Assembly: GCA_963942565.1 (NCBI GenBank)
Contig: OZ012700.1
Location: 1,594,795-1,658,794 of the forward strand
DNA: 64,000 nt
From: Maea johnstoni
Lineage: Eukaryota; Annelida; Polychaeta; Spionida; Magelonidae
Direction: 5' to 3'
A program made the translations under genes and the position numbers. This document shows positions 47,810 through 58,435 of this stretch, piece by piece; within the stretch, counting starts at the first letter, position 1, and each line of letters opens with the position of its first letter. The notes under the pieces were generated by a model, which was not told the DNA's origin, made no database searches, and saw only the letters and a list, made by a program, of their open reading frames with translations.

Positions 47810-48000
47810 TTAACCCCCTCCAACATTATGGATGCTTTCATCCAAACCAGGCCGACGCAAATATACACAAAAAAACACATTAAAAATGCTGTGTTGCTGT
47901 TCATTAAGAAAAAACTCTCACCTAGTACTCTCACGTGAGTAGCCATATGCCTCGGTTTCAGCCATTTTGCACACTTTTGTGCCAGCAGCATAAGGGTTAA
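47810..48000 (-). mobile_element. Family A MITE, complete
   Basis: It runs from TTAACCCCCTCCAAC to GCATAAGGGTTAA, with GAGTAGCCATATGCCTCGG inside. Confidence 0.75.
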
Positions 48001-48039
48001 TGGTATTTAGGCTGTTGGGCCAACATATGCGAATGAAGC

Positions 48040-48255
48040 TTTAACCTTTCCAACGCTAAGGATACTTTCATCCAGAGCATAATGCTTCAAATTTTCTTTT
48101 CTTTTTCTAATTCAAAATGCTGTGTTGGAATTTATCGGAAATCTCTCACTGAGCACTCTCGTATGCGTGCCTATATGTTGCAGTTTCAGTCATTTTGTAT
48201 GTTTTATCATCATTTTTATGATTAAAATTGATACCTGCACAATGAGGGCATAATG
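48040..48255 (-). mobile_element. Family A MITE, third copy in a tandem row
   Basis: From TTAACCTTTCCAACG to AATGAGGGCATAA. The spacers between the three copies are also alike (ACTTAGGCTG / TAATGAAGC), so the row arose by tandem duplication rather than by three insertions. Confidence 0.7.
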
Positions 48256-49551
48256 GAGTAGATGTGCGGCATTGAACTTAGGCTGGCGCAAGTTTATTTA
48301 TAAAAAAATAATGTTCATATCAAAATAGCCAAATAACAATAAAAAGTAATGTCCATATCTCATTATACTCAATTATCACACAATAACGACTGTACATAGG
48401 CGGACAGAACCCACAAGCTATTAACTTCTCCACCATTCAGTGAAATCATACCAGAGGTGAGATTAACTGAGGCAAAAATAGTGCCTATTAGTATCACACA
48501 CACACACACACGACGTTTCACCCTGCACAATGAAGCTCTTCCCACATACGCCTCGGGCACCTCCCAGCGCTCGGGATGTTTGCCAGATGTCTTTGTATAC
48601 AATAAGTGCTCAATTTCTCGTCCACCCTATTTAACCCGTATGCGGCTGCTGCATGTTTAATTTGTCTGACACAAGATGCCGCAGGAAGCTCTTATTCATT
48701 CACATAGTGAAATTGTTTTCCTCATTTTATGATTGGGCATAGTAAGAAAATTTACAGATGCTTACTATCACTCATTCTCTAACTTTTAGTGTATATATCC
48801 TGTCTTGTTTCAATTCTATTGCATAGCAGTTAATGTCTCTCCTGCTAGTCCCCCCCCCCCTTATATACGTTTTTGTGAGCCAAATGCTATGTAATACATA
48901 TCTTACTACACCAAATAGAATAAAATCAAATTCGTATTACCACAACTTAGCTTCTTAGCTCTAATATCCTTGAAATGACCTTTAACTCTGTATTTTCAAC
49001 ATATATGGTTTTTTGGTCCAATGTATTGACCCCTAATAATACGAAAATGGAAATTACTCCCCCTTATTATCATAGACATCATACTCTAGTATATATTTTC
49101 AAGAAAATCTGTTCAGAAAAACAACTTTTGAAATCGTTTATGAAGTATGATATGAAAAATTTAATTGCTTTCCTTGCGCCATAACCAGCAGCCCAGCCAA
49201 CACCAAACCCACATTATCACGTTAAGCTTAAGGAGAAGATATCATTAAAAAAAAAGATCACCCCAATATCTGCTTTCATTGCAAAGTTATGTCTTATTTA
49301 AGAAATCCAAGATGGCCGAGCTGCGAGCGTCGTACGTTTTTTGCTTGATAACTCAGGATAGCATGGTCGGATTTCGATGAGACTTGGTTTATCGGAATCG
49401 GAACGAAGATTTACATAAGCCTACTAAGTTTTATCAAGATCCGACGCAATCTGAGTCGGTGGCATCCTCACAACTTAGTTGTAATATGGCAGAAAAAGAC
49501 AATGAAAAAACGAAATTCCTTTAAAAATAGAAAAAAAAACAAAAAAAACAA

Positions 49552-49915
49552 CAACAAACAAAAACTATCACTATACGTTTCATAAGGCCCCATATAGCCA
49601 GATATTTCTTATATAACACAAAAAAAACACCTGTTTCACACCTTTCCCATTAGACACACCGTAGATCTCTTTAAGGTTGCTATATATACCTTTTGCAAAA
49701 AAAACAAAACAAAACAAAACAACAACAACAACAAACAAAAACTATCACTATACGTTTCATAAGGCCCCATATAGCCAGATATTTCTTATATAACACAAAA
49801 AACACCTGTTTCACACCTTTCCCATTAGACACACTGTAGATCTCTTTAAGGTTGCTATATATACCTTTTGCATAGGTGTAAAACAAAACTATATTCCTAT
49901 GTGTTTCGTATGGCC
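49552..49915. repeat. Tandem repeat, about 178 bp period
   Basis: ACTATCACTATACGTTTCAT and the following 120 bp occur at 49563 and again at 49740 almost unchanged. A third partial copy begins at 49888. A-rich linkers separate the copies. Confidence 0.92.
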
Positions 49916-50218
49916 CCATATATTGGATTTATTTAAATACCAAGACAGCAACAGACTATCCAGACGTTGAGGGGTTAAAGGAGAAACAGCTGTGCAGCCT
50001 ATACATACACATCTCGAGCTGTCAGTGGGTGAGGGTCGTATTATCTAGTGGGAGTTCAAGTGTCTGACTCTGTGTGTTTACAGCCACTTGTGAGGCTCTC
50101 TTCTGAAGTGTGTATTTACACCCACTTAAGGAGGCTCTACTCTGAAGGGGGAAAAACCCACCCACCCACCCTCAGGGACTCAAAATCTTGGGGACCTCGC
50201 TTTGATATCTTAAACTGT

Positions 50219-50236
50219 ATATATATATATATATAT
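50219..50236 (+). promoter_or_regulatory. TATA-rich run before membrane protein 2
   Basis: (TA)n, about 50-65 bp upstream of the ATG at 50283. It may act as a TATA element, but it could be a chance microsatellite. Confidence 0.3.
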
Positions 50237-50282
50237 TTGTACACTCCAGCCTATTCATCTCAAGACTGTCCCATCTAGGAAA

Positions 50283-51284
50283 ATGTGGGTGCCCATATTC
50301 ACCATCACCTTTGTCTTCTTACTCCTTGGACAGGCTTCGGAGTCTTCTATCTGTGGTGAATGCCTATGTGTTCCACCCCGAATGTTATGCTCGGGGGACC
50401 GTGTGGTTCAGATGCCTCCACTCAGCAAAAAAATGAGATATAGCTTTACAAGCCTTGTGATAGCCCACACCCGGGTTAGGAACATCCCCATTGACATTTT
50501 CCCCAACTTGAGGGTTATCAAACTGGAGAACAACGTACTAATAAACTGTGAGAGCATCCGCCAGTTCACCATTAAACGCCCTATTTTGAATATTTTAGGG
50601 GATTGTGCATATTTAGGGACTGATACCAACCCCAACAAATTAGGAACCACCCCATTAGCTATGGACATCACATCCACTATTCGTACTATTTTACCCCAAA
50701 ATGAGCCTGGTGTGGGTGGTTTTGGTTCAGTTATCAATATTATCCTTGTCTCATGTGTAGTGTTTTTGTTGGGGGTTATTGGTATCTGGTGCGTGATCCG
50801 CTGTCGTAGGTTTTGTCAAGCCTTTCGTCGCTCCTATAGCGCAGCCAGAACTCACAGCTGGGTGGCCGGCATAAGAAACGCACACGCACTCACCCCATCT
50901 CACCCCAGCACCTCGGCCACGTCTGTAACCAGTCTGGGTGATACCTCCAGCATGCAGGGAAGCGACGATGGAAGGCCAGCTCTCCAGCCCTCAACATCAA
51001 CAAACATTCAACCACCCGAGGGGGAAGGTGTCGAGGAGGACAATTCAACACCTCTAAACACATTAGAATGTGCCTCTGAATGCTCAGCCTTCCAAACACC
51101 ATCATTGAACCCACCCACACGCCCCGAGGGTGAGACTCTGCAAGTGGTTGTTGCACTTAACCCCCTATCCCCAGTCACCTTAGAAAATCCCAAACAGGAC
51201 CCTGCAGACGCACGGCCTGTTGCTAAGAAACGCCAAGCGTGTGTAGAGGGGCCGCAAACTCGTTCAAAAAGAAGAAAACCCTAA
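50283..51284 (+). CDS. Polinton cargo: type I membrane protein 2
   Basis: This 333-residue frame looks whole. It has a signal peptide of about 20 residues and a cysteine block (CGECLCVPP...C) like the cap of leucine-rich-repeat proteins. A single LRR-like stretch with a closing cysteine pair follows, then one membrane segment near residues 148-170. The cytoplasmic tail of about 160 residues is rich in Ser, Thr and Pro and ends in basic residues. The extracellular part resembles the protein at 45875-46693. I do not recognise a named family. Confidence 0.7.
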   Translation: MWVPIFTITFVFLLLGQASESSICGECLCVPPRMLCSGDRVVQMPPLSKKMRYSFTSLVIAHTRVRNIPIDIFPNLRVIKLENNVLINCESIRQFTIKRPILNILGDCAYLGTDTNPNKLGTTPLAMDITSTIRTILPQNEPGVGGFGSVINIILVSCVVFLLGVIGIWCVIRCRRFCQAFRRSYSAARTHSWVAGIRNAHALTPSHPSTSATSVTSLGDTSSMQGSDDGRPALQPSTSTNIQPPEGEGVEEDNSTPLNTLECASECSAFQTPSLNPPTRPEGETLQVVVALNPLSPVTLENPKQDPADARPVAKKRQACVEGPQTRSKRRKP

Positions 51285-51625
51285 ATCGAGTGGTTATATA
51301 TAATTCATTATTCATTGCTTGGTATATTACATCTGACCTCAAATATATCATCTGCTGCGTTTGAGAACCTGGAGAATTATTTATTCAAATCTGAATAATT
51401 ACAGCTGGGAGCTGGCGGTGTCTTTTTTGGTTTTGAAATGCATATGACATTAATCATCATACTGAAGAATACTCACAAATGCGAGTAATTACATTATGTT
51501 TTTATTTTTTATTATAGAATCTATTATTATTATTGTATTGATGTAATTGTAAGTTTGGTCTGATTCGAAATTGGTATTGTATAGTAATTTATTTATTTAT
51601 TGGCTAGCCCATGTAATTTACTTTG

Positions 51626-52023
51626 AATATCTCAGGACAATAATTCCTATTAATTACGCTGTTGGTGTTGAGAATCTGTAGGATTGTTTATTCAAATCTG
51701 AATATTTATGTATTTTTATGATCTATTGGTATTGTTATTGTGAATCTAGTCTGAGTCGGTATAATTATGTCTTTTACTACCTATTATTCCTGTATAAGTG
51801 TAATTGTGAATATAGTCTGTTTTTCGGTATGATTAACATGTCTGGAGCACTATATTTGTGATATTTAACTTTGAATATCTCAGGATAATAATTCTTAATA
51901 ATTACGATGTTGGAATTGAGAATCAGTAGGATTGTGTATTCAATCTGAATATTTATGTATATTCATGACTCATGATCTATTGGTATTGTAATTGTGAATC
52001 TAGTTTGAGTCGGTATAATTATG
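51626..52023. repeat. Two diverged direct repeats, about 256 bp apart
   Basis: GAATATCTCAGGACAATAAT...GAGTCGGTATAATTATGT at 51626-51767 recurs at about 51882-52023 with small changes. A weaker partial copy begins near 51366 (GAGAACCTGGAGAATTATTT). Confidence 0.85.
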
Positions 52024-52686
52024 TACACGGTAAAGTCTCCATTCATATCGCACTTAGAGTGCTTTATTAGTTTATATTTGTCAACCCACTATGCTTGGAT
52101 TTAATTAAGCGATATCTTGGTTCTTTTAACAATAATTTTATCTAATTCTATACGATGAATGTGTCTGGAAATGCGAAGTATTATGTGTAATATATGATAT
52201 AAATAGATGCAGAATAGGTGTTATATATAATATAAATGAACGTAGAATAAATTATTGTACTTATTATGTTGTTGTTGTTTTTTTTTGTTTTTTTTTGACA
52301 TGAGCGACTCTTAAGGTACCATATATATCACCACCTCATTAATTTCCTGACCTATTTTAGTGTTATGTTTTAGGGTTGACCACCCATATCCGTCTCTTAA
52401 ATACAAACATTACATACATATTCCTTACAAACGTACAAAGAAAAAAGAACAAACTATTATAGACATATATCAATATGCATTTTTATTTTATTTTTTTGAC
52501 AGACAATAGTATTACAAAACCACACAAAAAGATCTGGCGAACTAGTAATACATTTTTCACACAAACTATACAAGTTAAGAATTATATTACTTATTTGATA
52601 TATAGAAAATGTCCATTATTGGTGGTACAATATTAATACATAGAATAATCATTAGACGCATAGTACAGAAAACGTTAATTTGAGTA

Positions 52687-52701
52687 TACATATATATATA
52701 T

Positions 52702-52772
<71 letters not shown>
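52687..52772. repeat. (AT)n microsatellite
   Basis: A TA array interrupted once by AACA. Confidence 0.95.
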
Positions 52773-52779
<7 letters not shown>

Positions 52780-53049
52780 AATAACACACCGCCTCAATAT
52801 TAGCCATATGGCACAGAAATCACATAAGCCCAGTAAATATCATAGAATGAATAATGGACATTCTATGAGGCGTCATAGAAGAGGACAAATATATACTACT
52901 AATTACACACAGAGCTAATATCATTCAATAAATTATTATTGCTACAGTTAGGGTGCGCACACACACACACACACTTATTAAGTATACATGTAACACGTCA
53001 AGATCATTAATGTGGAGCGTGCTGAGCTTCCAAATACCAACCTATCAAG

Positions 53050-54112
53050 CTATTTCTTTTGAAAGTGCTCCAGATCGTCAGCTGACAGACTGACTCTAAC
53101 ACAAAGCTTATCCATAACCATAACCCTTTCCTCATCACTGCAAGGGCCATATAGGGGCAGCACTATTCTCGCCCGGACCGCAGCTTCATCATCATAAGCA
53201 TTGAAGTATTTCCCATACAAGTGAGAGAATGCGTGCGGCAAAGGGCGTTTCCCCTTCACAAAGGTGATATCGGGCAGAATAGAATTGTAAAGAGCCTCTG
53301 CCTCAGTGACTAGCTCAGTCAAGCAGTCCTCCAAAATAAAGAGATCCTCCACATTTTGAGCCCAAGCGGCAAGGCACCCCAGCAAATGTTCACGCCTCTT
53401 TCTGGGCAGAAATGTGTCACAAGCAGCACAGGCGTCCCTAGCTTTGTTCAACATCATTTGCCGCAACAAAAGTTCGATGCAACTCTCCACCAAAAATGCA
53501 TTTCTATCCCTAATGATAGGAGCAAGATCCAGCTGTTCCCCGAGAGCCTGCAGCAGCTTGCCAAAATTTCCTTGGCGGAGACTTATTCCTCGTCGAGTAG
53601 GTTGCTCTCTTCCATCCATCAAATGGTAACGGCGGAGGCTGAACAATCCAGCGGATTCATACAAGCTGTAGGTTAGGTACAGCCCTGAGCCCAAACTGAT
53701 TTTTTTTTTCACAGTCTACATCACCACCCCGAGCCATAACAGCCTCCAAAAGTTGGGTCCCGAGCTGCAGAGCGTCAGTTGCTTTTGACAGATCCATAGA
53801 AATTCCCCTCACGCCGGAGTGGTCCTGACTCCTCTTCTCAATGTCAATGACATATTCATCAAAAAATATGTCATACTTTAGCCCGCAGTAAAGCGACTCA
53901 GCAACTTCGGTGGTTTTGAATAATGGCACAGGTCCAAGCATCATAGGTCCCTCCTCAGAGGAAGTTGCAACAACGCATTCGACTCCAACTACTTCGGCCA
54001 TTTTAGCAATGAACGAGAGTTTTTCTAATACACAAACTGATATGCAGCCGATAGTGGTCGATGTGTCAGCAAGCCCAGAAAAAGCCCAGTCTATACTCTG
54101 CGATATGAACAA
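53050..54112 (-). pseudogene. Polinton part: PC4-domain gene, broken
   Basis: The region encodes a segment resembling the PC4/p15 single-stranded-DNA-binding fold, with an R-R-G-I-S-L signature like the K-K-G-I-S-L of PC4. It is followed by a helical stretch of about 170 residues that I do not recognise. The gene is not continuous. PC4-like proteins bind single-stranded DNA and assist transcription or replication, which would suit a protein-primed replicon. Confidence 0.55.
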
Positions 54113-54211
54113 GCCTTATATCCTAAAGATTTCATGAGAATAGAAATTCATTGGAGAGGCTTGTTACATATGATAAAAGAGGCTGATTGGGAGAGGCGTG
54201 TTACAGCGCAC

Positions 54212-54396
54212 CTCAAAGAAAAAAACTCTTAGGTCTCATATATTGAGCCAGCCCGCGGTCATATAAAAATAGGAGTCAATTATCAGAGATGTTTATACAA
54301 TACAGCAAACGATTGTGGTCGTTGGTACGAGTGCAAACCAATTTAGCGCTCAAAGAAAAAACAACACTTAGATCTCATATATCGAGCCAGCCCCCG
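54212..54396. repeat. Paired repeat before the PC4-domain region
   Basis: CTCAAAGAAAAAA and CTCATATAT(T/C)GAGCCAGCCC occur together at 54212-54256 and again at 54350-54396, in the gap between two same-strand genes. They could be shared promoter elements or a small duplication. Confidence 0.6.
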
Positions 54397-54527
54397 GATA
54401 ATCGCGGGGTGTGTAAATACTAACCAAGACTAAACGCTGCTTTGATGCCACAAAATGCACTACAATTAACTTAACATGCTTTATATCCAGCGCACCAAAT
54501 ATCCCCTCGGATAATTTCTATACCGAG

Positions 54528-54989
54528 CTAGCGTCGCTTTTTTATAAAAGTTTCAACAAGTATTTCGTTTTGATATGTATTTAGTGTGAAAAGAGATAGC
54601 ACCTTAGCAAAAGAATAACCCAGAGCCCGATGAAATGCAAAATATATACAAAAATATCCACAAGTTAATGTGTTGGGGGCCTGAAGGGTAATCTTATTAT
54701 ACATGTACTTATGATTTAAGCCTCCCAATAAAAGCACAGTCTCAAACCTTTTACTATAAAATACTGGTGTCTGTCCCGCGGGATCGAAAAATTCAGACGG
54801 ACCCTTTGTAGGAAAATAAAAAACAACCCAATGTTTACCAACACCGAAACTATTGTCAGCGTTTACAACAAGCAAACATGGTCTTTTAGTTATTGAACTG
54901 GGTAATTCATCGGCAGCCCTTACACCCTGAAATACATTTCTTGTATAATTGTTACTAACCAAGATGGTAGATATTGCAAGCGCGTCCAT
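54528..54989 (-). CDS. Polinton part: adenain-like cysteine protease
   Basis: This 153-residue frame looks whole. It matches the adenovirus-type maturation protease found in Polintons, with the catalytic histidine in a G-K-H-W block, an aspartate in F-F-D-P and a cysteine in T-C-G-Y. In relatives it cuts capsid precursors. It lies directly downstream of the major capsid gene, touching it. Confidence 0.85.
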   Translation of the reverse strand: MDALAISTILVSNNYTRNVFQGVRAADELPSSITKRPCLLVVNADNSFGVGKHWVVFYFPTKGPSEFFDPAGQTPVFYSKRFETVLLLGGLNHKYMYNKITLQAPNTLTCGYFCIYFAFHRALGYSFAKVLSLFTLNTYQNEILVETFIKKRR

Positions 54990-56293
54990 TACGATAAGAT
55001 AACGTTCCTAGCTAAATCCACCTTCATCAAATCTGGAAATGTGGCATACATAACAATAGTACAGTTCTCAGGCAAGGCCGCGCCAAATTTAAACTCTAAC
55101 CTTGTGTGTCCTTTTAATATGAGGGGGAGCTGCGCATCCTCAGTAGAGTTTGCCCTTACATCAAACACATACAAACAATATCCACTGCTATATTCAGACC
55201 TGGAAATGTCAATACCACTATTGGCTAAGTAGGAATCAAAGCCTGTAAATAAACTTACATATCCCTCAACATAATTTTCGTTAGTATAATCCAACTTAAA
55301 TGGTTTGTGAGGAACTGACTGCCCATTGAGGTAAAATCCAAGAAAAGTACAATTGTAATTCTTAAAATTGAATGGATTTTTTGTAAAATTTCCGCTATAT
55401 GCTTCAGAAGAGACTAAACCAATAACAAGTTTTGAGGGAACCTCGCCTTGGAATATGTCGTCAATGCAAAGATCAAAAAAACCTTTAGGTACAGAGTATG
55501 TTTTAACAACTGACCTGTTGAATGGATAAAGAGCCGGATGTTTTTTCAAAACCTCTGCGTGAGCTAATTGTACAGAGGGGGCCACTTTAACACAACACAC
55601 TTTTAAACAGGCATCTACAATATCTACATGATAGTCAGCATTTTCCTCGGCAGACATAAGTCGAAAGGCCTCCACATGAGGCCATAACCTAAAATTTATT
55701 TGAAGACCATTTAAGAGAAATCTGTTTTGCTGACAGATATCTACATATAGCGGACCCTCTAAGTCAACAACGCCCCCAGTCTTTGTATATTGCCATCGGA
55801 TGGCCAGACCCGTATTACTACCAGTATCTGGATAAGCCTCATCCATACTTTCGGAAATATCCCTATGAAAAAGCTGAGACTGAAATTGCGTGCTTTTAGC
55901 ATCCGATCCATAATTTAACAAAACATCAAGATAGGCTTTGTATGGATAACTGGTTCCGGAGCTGGAAATAAGCTGTTGCTGAATCTCAACATCAACCTGT
56001 CGCCACAATGTTTGAAGAGGAATGTTAGCGAGGGCAACCTTGTTGGTGGCGATGACTGCATTAGTTCCTTTCATCAAACGTATTTTGAGCGCAAGGCGAG
56101 TATTTTTAAGGTCAATATAGTCCGTAGTTTTTCCAGACACGTTAAACTCCAAAGCAGATCCCCGACTTATCTGAGCAGTAGGTCTAAATTCTATCCACTC
56201 GCGATGGTTAATGGTTGTATCGACAGATGGATTCTGAAATAGCGCAAGCCCCTCGCCATGGCTTTCCTGACTTTCTCCAAGCTTAAAAGACAT
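54989..56293 (-). CDS. Polinton part: major capsid protein (PY)
   Basis: A 434-residue frame that looks whole. The N-terminal part, with R-E-W-I-E-F-R-P and a Y-I-D-L strand, is typical of the Polinton double jelly-roll major capsid protein. It sits between the basic-protein gene and the protease, in the usual Polinton order. Confidence 0.85.
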   Translation of the reverse strand: MSFKLGESQESHGEGLALFQNPSVDTTINHREWIEFRPTAQISRGSALEFNVSGKTTDYIDLKNTRLALKIRLMKGTNAVIATNKVALANIPLQTLWRQVDVEIQQQLISSSGTSYPYKAYLDVLLNYGSDAKSTQFQSQLFHRDISESMDEAYPDTGSNTGLAIRWQYTKTGGVVDLEGPLYVDICQQNRFLLNGLQINFRLWPHVEAFRLMSAEENADYHVDIVDACLKVCCVKVAPSVQLAHAEVLKKHPALYPFNRSVVKTYSVPKGFFDLCIDDIFQGEVPSKLVIGLVSSEAYSGNFTKNPFNFKNYNCTFLGFYLNGQSVPHKPFKLDYTNENYVEGYVSLFTGFDSYLANSGIDISRSEYSSGYCLYVFDVRANSTEDAQLPLILKGHTRLEFKFGAALPENCTIVMYATFPDLMKVDLARNVILS

Positions 56294-56294
56294 A

Positions 56295-56732
56295 TTAATA
56301 TATACCCAACAAATCCCGGCGAACCTTCTTTGTCAGCGATTTCCCCTTCCTGGAATTGCCACGGGCTCTATGTTTCGCGGCGCGTTGCTTGCGCTTCTTT
56401 TTGCCCTTTCTCTTCTTTTTATTTGTCTGAACTCTGCGATGCCTCTTTGCAGATCTGCCACCTCGCATAGGAGCCCTCCTTTTTATACCCCTTTGCGTGC
56501 CGCCAGCCTCCTCTGGGGCAATCTCGCGTTCAACTTCTGCCTTTGCCATTTCTACAGCTTGAGCTGTTGGTGAAACAATTTTAACGCGATCCTCTTGAGA
56601 GCCTCCTGTTTGCGTTCGATTTTCGCGTCCTACGGCATATATTTTGTTGATGGGGGCTATCTTTCCATCCGCCATATTTTCAAAATGCCTCCTCCATTTC
56701 TCCTTGTTAACAATATTTGGTGTGACAGTCAT
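56295..56732 (-). CDS. Polinton part: small basic protein
   Basis: A 145-residue frame that looks whole. Its C-terminal half is extremely rich in Lys and Arg, like adenovirus core proteins that condense DNA. The assignment is by composition and position only. Confidence 0.55.
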   Translation of the reverse strand: MTVTPNIVNKEKWRRHFENMADGKIAPINKIYAVGRENRTQTGGSQEDRVKIVSPTAQAVEMAKAEVEREIAPEEAGGTQRGIKRRAPMRGGRSAKRHRRVQTNKKKRKGKKKRKQRAAKHRARGNSRKGKSLTKKVRRDLLGIY

Positions 56733-57264
56733 GGCTCCTGCTTAACAAGTTGTATTAAACACTCGGATATGTCACCAGTGAACTCAGTTTTTTGTAGGTC
56801 CTGATCTAAGACATAAACGCGAAAGCTGTGTATGTACTCCCTTGTTATGCGGTGGTAATATATGTTATTGAATGATGTATCCAACGCAATGCTGGAAGAA
56901 GGAATGGAACATGCGCGCAGAATTGGTAATTTTGTCTCACTCACAAATGATTCCGCGCAGATGTCACAACAAACATAGATTTTGTTCAGCGATGATGTCG
57001 GATTGGCTTCTCCAATGCATTTTAACTCGAGAAGTCCGCACCCCCATTTTCCCGGAAGGGATATGGGTTGCCCAAGCTCCACTACATAATCGCTAAGGTT
57101 ATTTCCTGCATATAGGTGTCGACTATCCTTCCATGATGCATATATAAGGTGTTGAGTCTCCGTATAGCTATATCGCGATTGGTATCCTCAAGGCAAATTG
57201 TAGAAAAAATATGTCTTGGGGAATATATCCAGCCCACATCAAGCTCTGGGTTGGGCCAATTCAT
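56729..57264 (-). pseudogene. Polinton part: minor capsid (PX) region, broken
   Basis: Sequence typical of the Polinton minor (penton-like, single jelly-roll) capsid protein, recognised by the N-terminal W-I-Y-S-P-R-H-I-F and L-G-Q-P-I-S-L-P-G blocks. The gene is not continuous in this copy. Confidence 0.65.
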
Positions 57265-58426
57265 CTAAAGGAATGACGCTTCTGCTGGGTATCCAAGCAT
57301 TAAATTTTTCGGGCCAGCCCAAAAACTTAACATACATTTCCCTTTTTCCCTTGCGGGCTCTATTCGACAATACTTTTTCAATTTTGTAAGGAGTCTCTTT
57401 ATCAACAACAATCTTTTGTAGTTCCGATTCATAAAAGGTTCCTGTTATGGGCTCGTTGTTGTAGTCCTTCAATCGGTACACCGGAATATCAGCTTTCATA
57501 GATCGGTCGACAATTATGAAGTGCTCTCTAGTCCAGCGCTCATTATACTCCCGCTGAAAACTACTTCGCACGTGTGTAATGCGTACGGTATCATCTACCT
57601 TATATTTAAATCTTCTCTTAGATTTTACCAAAGATGATTTGAGCTTTTTAGTTCGCCCAAGCTGAGTTTTGTCCTGCTGCGCTTTATGTCTTTGGTTATT
57701 CGAAGCTGAATATAGCCTCATCCACAAGCCAACTTCGTTTTTCTCATTCACCTCGTTGGGTGACATTCCTATACTTCTATGAAAGCTTTTATTATAGGTC
57801 TTAGTTATTGTCGACAAAGCATCAACCCACTGAAACGTGTTCTTGGCTGTCATATAGCGGAAAAGTTTAGACTTTATTGTTTTTATTGCCCGCTCAGCAT
57901 AATTGCTTTTAAGTTCATTATCCGATGTGAAATATTTTATGTCTTGTTTTTTAAGGAAGTTTCGAAATCCCTTATCGATGAATTCTGTTCCCTTGTCCGT
58001 GCGAATTTGGTCGGGTTTCCGGCGCGTCTCTGTCAGTATTTCTTGAAAGGCCCTTTCTACACTTTTCCCCGTTTTTCTAACAAGGGGTCTCATTGATACA
58101 AATCGTGAAAAGACATCAATTGTCAGCAATATGTATTTATAACCACGATTTTCTTTAGAGTATTTTTCCATATAGCCGACATCACAATCCCACTGATTAT
58201 CTATACCCCGAACTACCACTTTTCGTCTCTTGAATTTCCTATTAACTTTTCTGTGTAGGGTATATGGTTCCTGTTTGGCTAGCCAGTTATGTATTTTCTT
58301 TCTGCTAATGACATACTTTCCCTCCTTTTTTACCGCTCTGTATAACTTGTCTGGACTCGAAAAACTCCCCGGTCTGGATGGGTCATTATAGAGTTTGTTA
58401 AGGTAATTTTCCCATCTAGCAACCAT
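57239..58426 (-). CDS. Polinton part: chromodomain integrase
   Basis: A 395-residue frame that looks whole. It has a retroviral-type DDE integrase core (D in W-D-C-D, D in R-T-D-K-G, E in Y-A-E-R) and a C-terminal chromodomain (Y-K-I-E-K-V ... K-F-L-G-W). Such a domain may direct insertion to particular chromatin. Confidence 0.9.
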   Translation of the reverse strand: MVARWENYLNKLYNDPSRPGSFSSPDKLYRAVKKEGKYVISRKKIHNWLAKQEPYTLHRKVNRKFKRRKVVVRGIDNQWDCDVGYMEKYSKENRGYKYILLTIDVFSRFVSMRPLVRKTGKSVERAFQEILTETRRKPDQIRTDKGTEFIDKGFRNFLKKQDIKYFTSDNELKSNYAERAIKTIKSKLFRYMTAKNTFQWVDALSTITKTYNKSFHRSIGMSPNEVNEKNEVGLWMRLYSASNNQRHKAQQDKTQLGRTKKLKSSLVKSKRRFKYKVDDTVRITHVRSSFQREYNERWTREHFIIVDRSMKADIPVYRLKDYNNEPITGTFYESELQKIVVDKETPYKIEKVLSNRARKGKREMYVKFLGWPEKFNAWIPSRSVIPLDELAQPRA

Positions 58427-58435
58427 GTTGTCTGG

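Larger units (their letters stand above)
47578..50282. other. Non-coding Polinton segment with inserted repeats
   Basis: It carries three family A MITE copies, a tandem repeat at 49552-49915, CA and C runs, and AT-rich sequence. No supportable gene is seen. Confidence 0.6.
51285..53049. other. Non-coding Polinton segment
   Basis: It contains a diverged tandem repeat (51626-52023), an (AT)n tract at 52687-52772 and a short CA run near 52956-52973. No gene is seen. Confidence 0.6.

Noticed and set aside
48369-48602. Minus-strand 77-codon frame in the Polinton gap
   Set aside because: It spans a CA microsatellite, has no recognisable domain and lies in repeat-disturbed sequence.
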